Shown piece by piece: positions 1 through 12,552 of a DNA stretch of 64,000 bases. A program made the translations under genes and the position numbers. Under the pieces are notes generated by a model. That model was not told the DNA's origin. It saw only the letters and a list, made by a program, of their open reading frames with translations, and did not search any database. Source of the stretch: Boswellia sacra (lineage: Eukaryota; Streptophyta; Magnoliopsida; Sapindales; Burseraceae); NCBI GenBank assembly GCA_013180625.2, contig SNVD02013908.1:782194-846193 (forward strand), written 5' to 3'. How positions within the stretch are numbered: the stretch's first letter is position 1; each line of letters starts with the position of its first letter.

Positions 1-2323
1 AGTCTTCTTAGATAGAACTTCTCTATTTTGTTACTATCTAGTTGACGCCAACAAATTATAAAAGGTCTTCCACAAAAAATATCACACCAAATATGTGTGT
101 GTGTGTGTGTGTGTGTGTATGTACGTATATATGTATGTATTACAACAATATTCAAACAAATAGAATTATATATATTACAACAATATATATAATATTAGAT
201 TCTAATGTGTCACTTAAAAACCTTATATAAAGCAATAATCTGTTTTAAGTTTGCTAGAAAATTTACTCGCATTATATAAGGATAACATACAATAATAATT
301 TAATTTAATTTTAAATTAATTTTACCAATTGAAAGCTTGACTTAACAATAGAAATGATCCGCTGAGGCTTTTGTATAATTGTATCACATGATTTCCTTAA
401 AACATATTCGCCTTCTCTACTAAATGCTTAAGAATTCTACTGGTGTCTGTCTCCCAGGATACAAAAACGACTAGTAGTAAGAGAAGCACTACTTTTCTAC
501 TTAAGCGAATTGGAAACATTCCAAACTCTATCACTGTACAAGAAACTAAGAACTCAATAAAGCAAAAGAGAAACAAGCTAGAAAGAGAGATAACTTTTTG
601 GTGTCTTTCACAAATGAAGAAATGATCTCTTTATATAGGCCAAGAAAAAGGTAACCTCCAAATCCATTTAATTCAAAAATTAAATTTGTTACCACCATTT
701 CTATTCATTACAAATCAATTTTCATAAGTTACAAAAGAAATTTGTAAATCAATTCATAGGTTATAAAATAATTTCGTTCAAACCATATTGGATTACAAAA
801 TTAAATTTTGTAACTTCTAAAGAATTTGAAATATCTTCTTAATTTTTCAACAAGGGAAGCACAGAGGCTCCAAAGCCTCCAATAACGAAAGACATTGGAC
901 GGTGAGGGTCTCTGGTGGTGCCAATCCAAGTTAGGGTTTTTGAAACAATTTATGATCAGTGGACAAGACCTCTTATCTGTTGTTGATTTCCCGATGGCCC
1001 AACATTAATGCTGCGAGCTCAGCCTCGTGTAGCTAGCCTGCACCTCTCCACTGATACAAAACAATGCTTGTCCTGGCTTGAGCGCACCATGCGTGCAATT
1101 CAATAAAATTTCATGGACTTGTACGTGGGGTTGGGCCCCTACATTTTGTTTTGATCGAGGAAACCATCATAGATCAATAATTTGTGCAACCCACTCTTCA
1201 ACTCTTGTCCTCAACCCTAATATCCAAATTTTTTCTGTCACCAACAGCCATGCATTTATCATACCTAATTCTTCTTCGAGGTAATGGTCCACAGCCAACG
1301 ACGTTCGTCGGCGGCCTAATTGGCAACCTGATTGCATCCAGACACTTCTTCTAGCTGGCTTTTTATTTGCGTAAAAGTGACAGCAATGTCGTTTTCTATA
1401 TATGTGCTCATTACTCATCAGTTATGGTCACTCGTACTGGGCTAGTCAATGGTTACTATCAAGTAAGAAAATTAAAGCCAGCTTGTCATCAACTCGGACC
1501 TATATATGCTGCTATATATGGATCATCCTACAGCCAGACTAATGCTAGACACACACACACACATATACACGCGCGCTTGTGTGATTAATCAATTCATTAT
1601 AATGTATCGATAATATAGAGTTTAATTATAATTTATATAGCAATTGAGTCACACCTAATTATTTCCCGTTTTACATTTACAAAGAATATATGTATTATAT
1701 ATGTGATCCGAAATTGTGTTAATACTAGTTCTTACATTGAAAAAGGAATGAGGTCTCCCAACTTTTTGACTTCAATTTTAAATCCTATTTAATTATGTCA
1801 TTCAATTTAATGATTAATTTCAAAAGATAAAATGTGTATTTAATGATATATGTCAACTCTAGATGAATGATATTAGAAAATTGATTTTGAAAAAACTCAA
1901 TCTGTTAACAAATTGTTATTTATATTCATGAGTGCTATTTATGTATGGAGATACAAGTTTTGAACTCGAATTGATTAAAAAATTTTGCTTAGTTAGCTCG
2001 AAAACAAATTTGTTCACCAAACTTGAATTTAAGAACTGTGAATTTCAGTTTGAAATATAACTCCATGAAAATATGATAGCATAATCGAGCATTAATAGTT
2101 TGTGTGTGTTATTAAATATTAAGCCTATCACTTAAATTTTGATTTTGAATTTAATCGATCGAATCAAATGGAGGTCAAATCTCTTTTAATAGTATTCGGT
2201 ATTTGAATTTCGAAGTTCCATTATCCTCATATTTGAATTTAATATTTTCAATCACGACCTGAATTATACGTGTATGTATATATGATATTATTCAATTCTA
2301 ACATATTTAGTATAATGTGAATC
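1..2323. other. AT-rich intergenic DNA
   Basis: No gene is supported here. All open frames are short, lack recognisable domains and are interrupted by AT-rich spacers. A (TG)n run lies at 94-118 and an (AC)n run near 1549-1563. The stretch around 410-660 has an LTR-like look (it ends near a TTTATATAGGCC string) but no partner or terminal signal was found, so it stays unassigned. Confidence 0.6.
94..118. repeat. (TG)n microsatellite
   Basis: About 12 uninterrupted TG dinucleotides, followed by an imperfect GTATG/TATATG tract. Any Cys/Val-rich open frame across it is a product of the repeat. Confidence 0.95.
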
Positions 2324-2331
2324 TCTTCTAC

Positions 2332-3188
2332 TAGGTCTGGCAGATTCTATACGATCTGTTAACAGAATACAAATCCATGCAATAAAAACATGTTTTGGAT
2401 ATAATATTATCAAATCGGATCGTTAAGGGATTAACACGATAAAATCTATTTTATACTGGACCGGAGTTAGATTTATTGTATAAACATTCGTTTCACCTGT
2501 TTAACCTGTTAATAGTAAGAATAATTTAGTAAATTTATTTATGATACATAAAAAGTATATCAAAATATAGTAAATTATTACAAATACTAACTAATAGAAA
2601 CTTATAGAACTCAACTGTTACTTTTGATGATTAATAGGAGGTATTAACTTACCATAATTATTTTATGTTTTTAATTTTATGTACTTTTCAGTTAATAAAT
2701 TCTAAAGTTATAGTATTTTTTCTTAAATGTTTACGAGTATGACATTTTGATAGTGAATATAAGGAAGAAACTTATAGAAGTCCTATTTCATTTTCAGAAA
2801 TCGTCAATAGTTGGACATTTTTAATTGTTTAGCTTAAATAAGTTTTAGACGGACCTTTAAATGATGTTGGATACAAAACTTTGTTTATACTTTTGTACTA
2901 TATTAAATTTGGATATTTCAATAAATTTTCAAATATTTATTAGATATTAAATTTATAAACTTATATCTATGTTTAGAATTTATATAAATCTTGTTACACA
3001 TATTGTTGTATAACTTGAAAATAAAAAATGTGTTAAATAGATTGGATCCAGATAACCCGTTAAGTTAACAGTCGGGTTTAAGTTCTAAGATTTAGACCCA
3101 ATAAGTTAACGTGTCGATTTTACATTAACATAATTTACTACATACGAATATGAAATGACACAAAATCGTCGACCTGTTGTCACATCTA
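2332..3188. mobile_element. hAT-type MITE, 857 bp, with perfect 8-bp TSD
   Basis: The left end begins TAGGTCTGGCA and the right end, read on the other strand, begins TAGATGTGACA (8 of 11 match). The element is bracketed by a perfect 8-bp target-site duplication TCTTCTAC at 2324-2331 and 3189-3196. An 8-bp TSD with short TIRs beginning TAG is typical of non-autonomous hAT elements. There is no open frame for a transposase inside; the interior is AT-rich with degenerate GTTAA-rich subterminal sequence at both ends. Confidence 0.85.
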
Positions 3189-3196
3189 TCTTCTAC

Positions 3197-6100
3197 CCTC
3201 TCAATTCCTCACCTTCGAAAGTATGTAATTTTTTAATAGGGTTGGTTATTTGTAGCCAACGTTTTACGCTCAATATTTACCATAACCCACAATTGCAAAA
3301 TTTTTAAAACATATTTTTATTCAACTCATTTTTTTATCAGTAAACATAAATTCTATAATTTTAAAAACTTTATTGAATGAATAATACACTGAAAGTAAAT
3401 AAAAATTACAAAAAATGATACATTAATATAAAAAATTACAAAAATGTATTTACTAGTGATTTTGTAATCAAACTTTTGAAAAAAAAATATTGATTCATAT
3501 ATACTTTTATTAATTAAGGGTTGATCTAATCAAATTTATTGGTCAATAGTTATTATTTTCAAAATTATAAAGATAGATTTGATAAATATTTAAGTTTGAA
3601 AGTACCAATAAAGATTGTACTTAGTATAATGAGGAACAGAGACAATGCTGTTGGGTGCAAACAGTTCCACAATTTTTTTTTAACACTTAAAATACACACC
3701 ACTTGTTTTTTCATCATCAAGAAATAATAATAAAATGATTTTTTTTTTAAAAAAAGCCTTTTCTCCCTTTTTTTTATTTGATTAATTTCCAAGTTGTGAA
3801 GTGGGGAATCGATCCACTAAAGAGAGGTCTTTGGAATGGGAATAAGTCATGCAAAGTTTTTCGTGGGACACTTCGACACAAGCAGGAGCCTCACGAAAAT
3901 AACTTTAATTTGCAAGTAAACTCGGTGGTTGACATTGACGACCAAACTAAGCCATTGGGTGGTTGAATTTCTAGGTTAGGTGAATAGTTATAATTGAAAA
4001 CTTGTGACTTTTGAGACCCTGCAGCTGCAGCCTCGACGACGACGAAAATACTTGTGTAGGATGGATAAATTATCTTATTATCATGTCGAAATAATATGTC
4101 TAACTATTAATATTAAGACATATATTAAGACTAATAACTTATCATTATTCAATTAGATATAATTATTGAATTGTCTTCTCTTTATTAATTTTTTTTAATC
4201 CGCTCACGATAGTATATCAAAATATTATTGGATAGACTCATCAAATCAACAAAATAATACGTGTACTTGTCCAACCTAAGTCTACTCTCAATCACTCATT
4301 TTCATTTCCACTTCGTATTCACTGGTCGTATTTAAGAAAAATTGAAAATTAGTCTGAAATCATACGAGCTATAATGATTTATGATACAAAACCTGGTGGA
4401 CTGAATTCGCAGAGGAGTCAATGGTCAATGATATCTATTATAACTTTGTGTCACACATATTATATATATTAAGCTATGTATATGAACCCAATTATTAGTG
4501 AGGGACATCAAATCAACTCACAGACACGTAACATAGAGAGGATCAACTTTCACAGCATCTGTAGCCTAACTTGTGGGGTGAAGACTCTTAGACCCCAGAA
4601 TTGGTTAAACCTGCAGCATGCATTTGGCTTCTTACACTTGCTGTACATGTCCTTCATGAGAACCATCATAATTCAACGTTTTGTGTCTCATAAGTCATAA
4701 ACGTTATTAATAGTGGATTCCTCTGGCTTATTTTTCACCACTGAATGGACCTACTGTAAACGAAATTTGTTTATGTTAACTTTGCATATATATTTATGCT
4801 TCCAGATTATAGATACATCCATTTTTCGCACCATAATCGATATATATACGTTTCAATCGAATTAGGACCGTTGGTAATCAAACTAGAATCTTCATATATA
4901 ATTGTTTTGAAACTAAAACGTTAAGAACAGGATGTTGCTGAAAGACAAATGATCGATAATGAGACAATCTTGAGCCTAAAGCAGCTAGCCAGTAATTGGA
5001 TTCTTATATGATAAGATAAATAACAATAAGCTTCAAAGGCAATCTTTAAAAGATTTGTTCACTAAGCAACTTGATCAATCAAACTGAGACATCGATACAA
5101 AATAAAGGATTAGAAGTATCCTGGCAATTACCATATATATGCTTAGAAATCGTCGAAAGGCCAATGTATGTGCATTGTGATTTAAAATATATTATTGGTA
5201 GTGCTCATAAAATGATGTCATAAATTTTGGTGGGATGTCATGTCCCTGCACTGATCGATATACCAATAATACCATATTAATTGATTATAATACTAGATAT
5301 TGAACCAGCCAAATATGAAACTGGCTTGCTACTTTCTGAAAGGAAATATGTAGACTTTCTACGTTTAATTAATAACATCAATAGAGGTAATGACGAAAGC
5401 AATTATGATTAATAATATTTGCATTTACGAAGTAGCTAGCAGCCATTGTGGTGGATCTGAGGATGAAGGGTGGCAAATCAGGTTCGTGCTTGGTCGGCCA
5501 AAAGTGGCTGCCCCAACAAGAGTGAATCGATTGAGTCAATGACACAGCATACTCAATATGGTGGGATTAAAAAAACAAGAGTTATAATTATAAAAATAAA
5601 TAAAGAAAAAGGTATATTGATTGATCAAAGGTGATAAATAAGTGGGTAGATGGGAGTTAATTAGCGTCAGATTAAGACGGATGCCCACTTGCATAAGTTG
5701 GTGTTAATATTAATTATGATGCATTATATATAATAATGTTTTATGTAAGCAATTATGGAGAAGTAATTAACTTACCAAAAAAGTTTCTCTAAAAGAAGTG
5801 CTTTTTAATTTCCAAATTCTTGTGCCGTTTGTTTCCTGATTCTGAGCAAACAAAGAAGCTATACAGCGGCTTTGAAAGCAAATACTACACCAAACTCCAT
5901 GTCCCAACTAGTTTTGTCTTCACTTATTCGACAATTAATTGTAAAATATCATGGAGCGAGGTTTTACTCCCATCATCATCACCATCATTGTTATTATTAC
6001 ATATAAAATTCAATTCCCAACTATAAGTACACTTCGTATTAATTTTCTTCTTTGTCACACGCTACAATTGTATATACATTATAAAACACCATTTAGAGGA

Positions 6101-8400
6101 AGAAATTCAATGATGTTGGTGGATTGATTTTGGAAGAGCATCACTTTTATATTTAAAACGAAAAAAAAAACACCAAACTTTACATAAGTTACAACATAAA
6201 ATATATCAATCTAATGGAATCTATAAAATAAATTAAAGAAATCTAAGTTTTGTATCAATGTTCGTAATAATTAATGCAACACGAAGCTCTTCAATAATGT
6301 TCTATCGTAACTTTTCTGTACTTTCTATATATTTTATTAACTTTACATGCAAACGTACACGGCAAATTGCGAAGAGCTAGCATAATTGTAATGAGATTGT
6401 ACTGTACACGCACTGAGAGTTTCTATATACACTCACTCGGGTAGAAGATGATCATTCAAGTTAACAAGTGGGAAAATTTTAGCATTTAGTATAAATATTG
6501 ATTGTTCATTCGATGCGATTGATTCGATCTTTCAGTTGGCCAATTTGATAACCATCGAGTCATGTTATAAATTAATGACCCTTCAAAAGAACTTCAGCCA
6601 GATTCTTTTCTTGGCCTATAAATGTATTTTCGTTGTTGATGCCAGCTTTGGATTATCAACATTTATATGGATATATGATGGATTATATATTATATAAGAA
6701 ATTATTATTATTATTTTTTTGTTATTGAAATTTTATTTGTCGACTTAGATAGTTTCCAAAGTTGAGCATTTGACAGAAAATATCATCAAGGCCCTTGTAT
6801 ACATCAATGAAATTGAGAAGGGCTCATTTAATAAATTGTATATATTGTTTTTAAAGAGGTCAATCATTAATTGGTCCTGCAGCTTAAAAGATATTTTTTT
6901 TTACTTTGAAAATGAAATTTCTTCAAGACTTGGCATCGATAGATCAACACCTAACGCGTACATGGCAACTCATCAAATTCGACGCATCATCGTTAACTAT
7001 ATGATGGACTCCAATGAAAAATACAACTTACCTTGAAAATGAAATGATAAAATAAAAAGGGACTAGAACATTTATGTGTTGATTAAAGTCATTAAATAAG
7101 TGGAATTCAAGTACATATTAATTTCGAAGAGATCGAATATGTGCAGATGTACAAAGAATATAAGAACCGATGCAAATATACTCTTCTATATTTATATACA
7201 CATTTTTATATATTCGTGTGGATTCGTAAACGAGAATAAACATAAGAAAAGAATAGAAGAAATTAACCCAAATGAAATTAATCAAAAAAAAAATGATTAA
7301 ACTGGAGAATGGGTTGTGATGCGCTGTGTGGTGGCTGTAATTGCTCACAAGTTCAATGGGCCTAAAAGGGTGTTGATGAGGACAAGAATAATGGAATGGG
7401 TAGTTGTCACCAATCAGTCAATTTCTCCATCAATTAAATGTCTCCAGGAAAATTTTGAAAGAAAAAAGGAGGAAAATCAGCGGGCGATTAATTAAGATTT
7501 GATCTCCCCACTCACAAGGGGAGGGAGAGAAAATGATCAGAAATAATGTGGAGTCAATTGGATGGCCCCACCTGACAAAAATGTGTGGGGACAACTTTTT
7601 ATTCATTCCTAGTGGTCCCACCTCACTCAGTCTCAGCAGAATCAGTAAAAATGCTCCCATTTCCAATTGAATCTTCTTTTTCCCCATTTTAATTGTTCCT
7701 TGTATTGTGCAAAATGGGCCCCACTCCATGCAAAGCTGACTCGGCCAGATTCGTTAACTTGCATTTCAATCCTTTCATCGCCTCCACCACCACCTCCTCC
7801 TCCTCCACTATTCTAATATTATTATTGTTATTATTAAGATATTAATACATATTTGATTTATCCAAATTATCTCTCTAAAGGAAGTTTAGCAAATCATGAT
7901 GAACTAATAGAATCTTCCCAAATTTAAATATCAATATTTTTCTATGTAAATTAAGAACAATAATGGTCTCTCTGTATGAGGCGATGAGTCTGAGTCATGA
8001 GTGAGTTGTTTGGAAGGTATATATGGATTTATTATTCTACTATCAATTTGATCTAGTAAACAAAAAGAGTGATTCTTGGGAATAGATCTTCATAGATTTA
8101 AATTTGTAGACACATATAATATGGCGAATAATTCTTTTACAACTATATAGATATAATATATGAATTTCAATTTCTCTGTGGTGGGCTTCTAATGCATCAG
8201 ACAGAAAAGGGGGCAAGTGGTACCACAAGAAGCTGATGGGAATCTCTTCACTAACAATAAAACAATACCGTCCCAATCAATTTTACTTGATTAACCAGAA
8301 CCCATTGATTTTCCCACTTGAAGATGATTTGCGTGAATGTAACCACCATTCACAAATATAAAATCCAATTAAAACACAAACAAAATTAAATTGAACAAAT
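3197..8400. other. AT-rich intergenic DNA
   Basis: No gene, RNA gene or element with defined ends is recognised. Open frames of 60-99 codons (for example near 6770-7036 and 7430-7729) have no domain, intron-consistent extension or coding-like composition. A pyrimidine/trinucleotide-rich patch (CCACCACC/TCCTCC) occurs near 7782-7810, and a (TA)n run just downstream of this stretch at about 8506-8522. Confidence 0.55.
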
Positions 8401-8659
8401 TTAAAAAGAGTAACCCTAAACTGTGAATCTGCAATAATTTTCTATTGCTTCTGGTACTAGCAAAATCAGATCAAACAGAAACAAAAGGAAGAAGAAGTAC
8501 AGACTTCATATATATATATATATTAATTGAATGTGCTGCTCAGATTCACATAAAATAACAGCTTCAAAACTTGCCAATTTCCACGCATATAGTTTTTGGT
8601 GGCTGCAGGAGCCCCACATATACATATAAAAGTGGGTAGAAATTAATCATTTTTCCCAT

Positions 8660-9312
8660 CTACACGGCGGCCACTGTCTCACCTTTGGCGGAGACTTGGG
8701 ATCCGGTGGTGGAGGATGCAGCTTGTTTCTTTACTGAAGCAAATGCGCACTTCTCTTTTCTCTCGTCTTGGTTCATCTGATGTTGCCTGCATTCTAGACT
8801 ACAAAAAGCGCTATCACCCCTACAAAACACAAACAATTTTATATCGAAGTCTCAAAGTTTGATCTTTTATCTTAAAGTCTAAAACTTTCCAAGAAATATT
8901 CATAAAGGAAAAATTTTTAAGCCAAAAAATGAAACTCTAGATTGCAAATTATGAGAAAGTCTGTTGCTGTTCATGGAGCGTGGTAGCACCTGTACATGTA
9001 TATGTCACGACCAGGCACCAATCTACGCTTGCAGAGACAACAAGCTCTCAAGAAGTGAGAAGTGTCCGCAAAATCACCTGAATGTCTTCTGTGATTATTT
9101 CTAGGTGAGACCATGGACAAGAACCTTTGATCCAACCCCCCACCACCAGCACCACCAAAACCAGCCCCTTTCTGCCGGGTGGAACCATTGAAAGGGTTGT
9201 TCTGATGATGATGATTATTATCAGGCTGTTGAGTTTCACCTATATCAAAGATGATTTCACTCAAGCTCGTCGTTCTCTTCATTGGGGGACGAGGTCTCTT
9301 GCCCAACAACAT
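8660..9312 (-). CDS. FCS-like zinc finger (FLZ, DUF581) protein, two exons
   Basis: Minus-strand gene with exon 1 at 9312-8990 and exon 2 at 8819-8660. The split codon AG|G is joined across a GT-AG intron of 170 bp, giving 160 residues. The N-terminus MLLGKRPRPPMKRTTSLSEI is typical of the family. The FLZ domain spans about residues 87-122: FLRACCLCKRRL with Cys91 and Cys94, then DIYMYR, and after the intron GDSAFCSLECR with Cys114 and Cys118, then the HQM end of the motif. The intron falls exactly at MYR|GD, as is usual for FLZ genes. FLZ proteins are plant-specific adaptors that bind SnRK1 kinase subunits and act in stress and sugar signalling; that role is known for the family and is inferred here. 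The upstream half holds a low-complexity Asn/His/Gly-rich linker (about 28-65). Gene and splice sites look intact. Confidence 0.93.
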
Positions 9313-9460
9313 CTTCTATAATTTTTCTCTTGATAGGTTTTGCTATCAACGAGGAAGAGGAGGAGGAAGATGGTGGTGATGATGTTTTGAGGGAGAGAAA
9401 GGGAGAACTGAAGGTGAAGCGGAGGTTGGGAATATAAAAGAAGAGCCAGGATGGGAGAGT

Positions 9461-10913
9461 GAATCTGGGCCGTTAATTTTTTAACTTGGAGTGAATAGAA
9501 CAGAATGGAAAATCCCTGTCAGCTTTCCTACCCGTTATTGTTAAATGAATAAATTAATTTGCCCTTTTTGGCGTTAGAGGAGCTTAGGATACTCTCTCAA
9601 ACTCTCTGATGACATCAGTCAAATTTTCTGAGTTTCCGTGGCCACTCAAACTTTACCACGTCACTGTTCAATTAAACAAAACATTACCATCAAAGTGGGA
9701 AATGGGAATGTTCCTTCTGGGTCTGTATCTTTCATTTCGAAATATATATTTAAAAAATTAATAATTCCCGAATCACAATCTTAATTATCTTTAATCAAAT
9801 TTCCCTCGAATTATTACACAAAAAGCTGCTGTAAATTTCAAGGTCTGCAATCCGCATTGTCTTGTAACATGAATGAACATTTTAGTAGAAAAGCTGGAGG
9901 TAGGCAAAGGGCACTCTGATTGAGGGAGGACTTCGGCTGCCCCATTTCAACTACCAATGCTTTGCTAGGCTGCTCAGCGCTGCTGTGCAGTCCTCTATGG
10001 ACTCCACTCGTTTAGCCTTCTCATTCTTTAGGTTACAAACAGCAGCTATTTTGGATTGTAAATTCGCAAGAATCGCAACTTGGAGAGGATGATGCATCAC
10101 TGTCTTTTCATGCTTTACGTGAGAAGTTAAATTTGACCATTTTAACTTTGATCAACTTGTCAATTATTGAGTAAAACAATTACTAATGTTAATGCAGCCT
10201 ACCAACGTATAATCTTCAAATAATGGGGCAGTTACTATCCCATTCTCTCTGTTGTTATTCTTGAACACACATAGAAGTTTTAAAAGGCAACTTGCTAGCC
10301 AGCAACAAAGAGAAATTAGAGTGGCAATGGTGGTCGAATCTCTAGTACACGACCCGTTATGAACTTAAGCAGCTAACCACTCACTGTATCTGCCGGTGTG
10401 ATGAGTTATTTTCCAGAGCTATGGCGTGGCCTGGGCACCAATTATTTTGGGAACTGGGATGAGCCCCTGGTCTGCCCACTTGCTACAATCTACCCTTTAC
10501 CAAAATCCCAACTTGTTAGTACATTTAAATAACGATACCCTTTTGCATGTGCAATTGCCTGCTAATTCCTTTGCAGCCCAACTACTAATCACATAATTAA
10601 TCTCTTGTACATGCTTCATGGGTGTACCCATATATATTATTGTGTGTAATGTTCGATGGATTATGGTAAAAAATTTTGAGCGAATATTTGAATATGTTGG
10701 ATGATTGTTTATTTGTTTGTTTGTTAGTGTGTTGAAGAATTAAAAGTGGCAAGCCTCAGTATTATTGTTATTGTTCTGAAAATGAACTTCATTAGATTTA
10801 GATATACCATTACACAGTTGAGCCTAGATATTTTTGTACTGTAACATTAATTTGTGTGATTATATGAGTTTAGAACTTTATTAATAGATAAAATGATGTC
10901 TCTTAGTACACAA
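9461..10913. other. Intergenic, upstream side of the FLZ gene
   Basis: Contains the promoter side of the minus-strand FLZ gene. A purine-rich tract (GAGGAAGAGGAGGAGG) near 9350-9370 lies in its probable 5' UTR. No clear TATA box in the correct orientation, no second gene and no element with matched ends were found up to 10913. Confidence 0.5.
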
Positions 10914-11527
10914 TCAGTGACGAAGTCAGCTATTTGCTTTAATAAGGGTAAATTGAGATATCAAAAAAATTATTCACAAAAATCAAGAAAATCATATTCT
11001 TTATTAGATTTGTATATTTTCTTATAAAAAATTAGACAATTAAAAGCTCAAAAGGAAAAATATTTATACACTATAAAAAGTTGTAGTTCGAAAGCAACTT
11101 TATATTTATTTGTATGGTTCAATTAATATCAATAAAAGTACTTAAAAAAATTTGATATATAGGTTCTTGTTTAGCAAACATTTTTAATTATAAGTACTTC
11201 TGTAAAACATATTATAAAGAAAAACTTGGTAGAAAATTAGGTTATTGTAATTTAATTCTTCACTTGAATGTTTAACAAATTGATAAAATTAATATTGGAC
11301 CTCTGAACCAAAAATACATTATGATATTAATTAAAAATATATTAATATTTAATAGTTAATATGGATAACTATTGTTGAAGCTATTAAGAGTGAAGGTGGT
11401 TATAAGATAGATCAAAAATTTAAATTATTTAAAAGGATTTTTTGTGTTAAAATACAAACCGGAAGGGAATATATGAAATTTTGCAAATTCAGTGGGCCAA
11501 TTGTTCTCACCGGTCATTATGTGGCTC
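10914..11527. mobile_element. hAT relic related to the 16969-19327 element
   Basis: The left end reads CAGTGACGAAGTCAGC and the right end has GTGGCTC. Flanking octamers GTACACAA (10906-10913) and GTACACAG (11528-11535) match in 7 of 8 positions, fitting an old hAT TSD. The right 45 bp (about 11488-11527) resemble the right end of the larger hAT at 19285-19327, including the shared CAATTG and CTCACC blocks, so both are probably one family. There is no coding capacity. Confidence 0.6.
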
Positions 11528-11535
11528 GTACACAG

Positions 11536-12552
11536 TCATGTTGCTTTAGAAAATTCCCTTTTTTTCAATAATACCAAATCTCTCAAACCTTATATAGAAT
11601 ATTTTAATTAACAAGGGAAAACTTAATCCCTCTTTATTTTAGGTTAATCAGACAATCACTCACATCTAAGATTGTTAAGGGAGGAGCATGATAACGACAA
11701 GTGATACAAAAATGAAGTGGAAAGCCGAGTGTCTGAGTAAGCCCTCAATTATGTGGATTTAAGATATCAAATCTGAAGTTACATTTCTGTAAAGTATTTT
11801 GAATGGTCTTCCTGTTCCTGATATGGAGAAAATGCTTACAGGTAGTGTTCAAAAAGCCACATTCTTCAGCATATGTAACTTTATGAGATTCCTTTGAGTT
11901 TTCAGCACCAAAATCCTGGCATATTAGAGGAGTTAGCATCTAAAATTTTTTAGGAGATTCCATAAGATTTTGATTGCTTGGCTGGCTTCTAAAGTACAGT
12001 TGATATCTTGGCTAATCAATTTTTTAATTAGATATGATTCACTCTCTGACAAGCTTAATATATAAGACTAATTAGCCATTGCCACACAAGTTTTAGCAGA
12101 AGTACTGTTTCATTCTTAAAGCTTTCTTACTTTTAATGGATGCTGAGCTAAGACAGAGGCAAGAGGTCAGACCCAAAGAGAGAACTTTTTGGAGCACAAT
12201 GTAATTTAGGAGTGCAAGATGGTGATCCTGTTCTAAAAGTATTGTTTGTTGTTGTACTTTGAAAGCTTGTGATGCGAGGAACTTAATTTATTTATTTTGG
12301 TCACACCACACACTGGTAACTGCTCGCCAGGTCACCAATAGAATGTGATTGGGTAGGGCAGCAAGCAGGCTTAGCCACTAACTTTGTGAAACATCATGCC
12401 CATACTTATATATTTTGTGTTCGTATGCTTTGCTAAAGGGTAAACAAAGTTGGTATAAAGTAGGTCCTTCCAATGTGATTGACAATTTGACACTATAAAA
12501 CAATATAGACTGTCGAGGTATATAGCAACTCAACACAAGTGGATACGGTTTC
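11536..12552. other. Intergenic DNA before the GH5 tandem duplication
   Basis: No gene supported. A 64-codon frame on the minus strand (11745-11939) has no recognisable domain or splice partner. The block ends where sequence similarity between the two duplication copies begins. Confidence 0.5.

Noticed and set aside
42..230. 62-codon frame over the (TG)n tract
   Set aside because: Created by the microsatellite; no coding signal.
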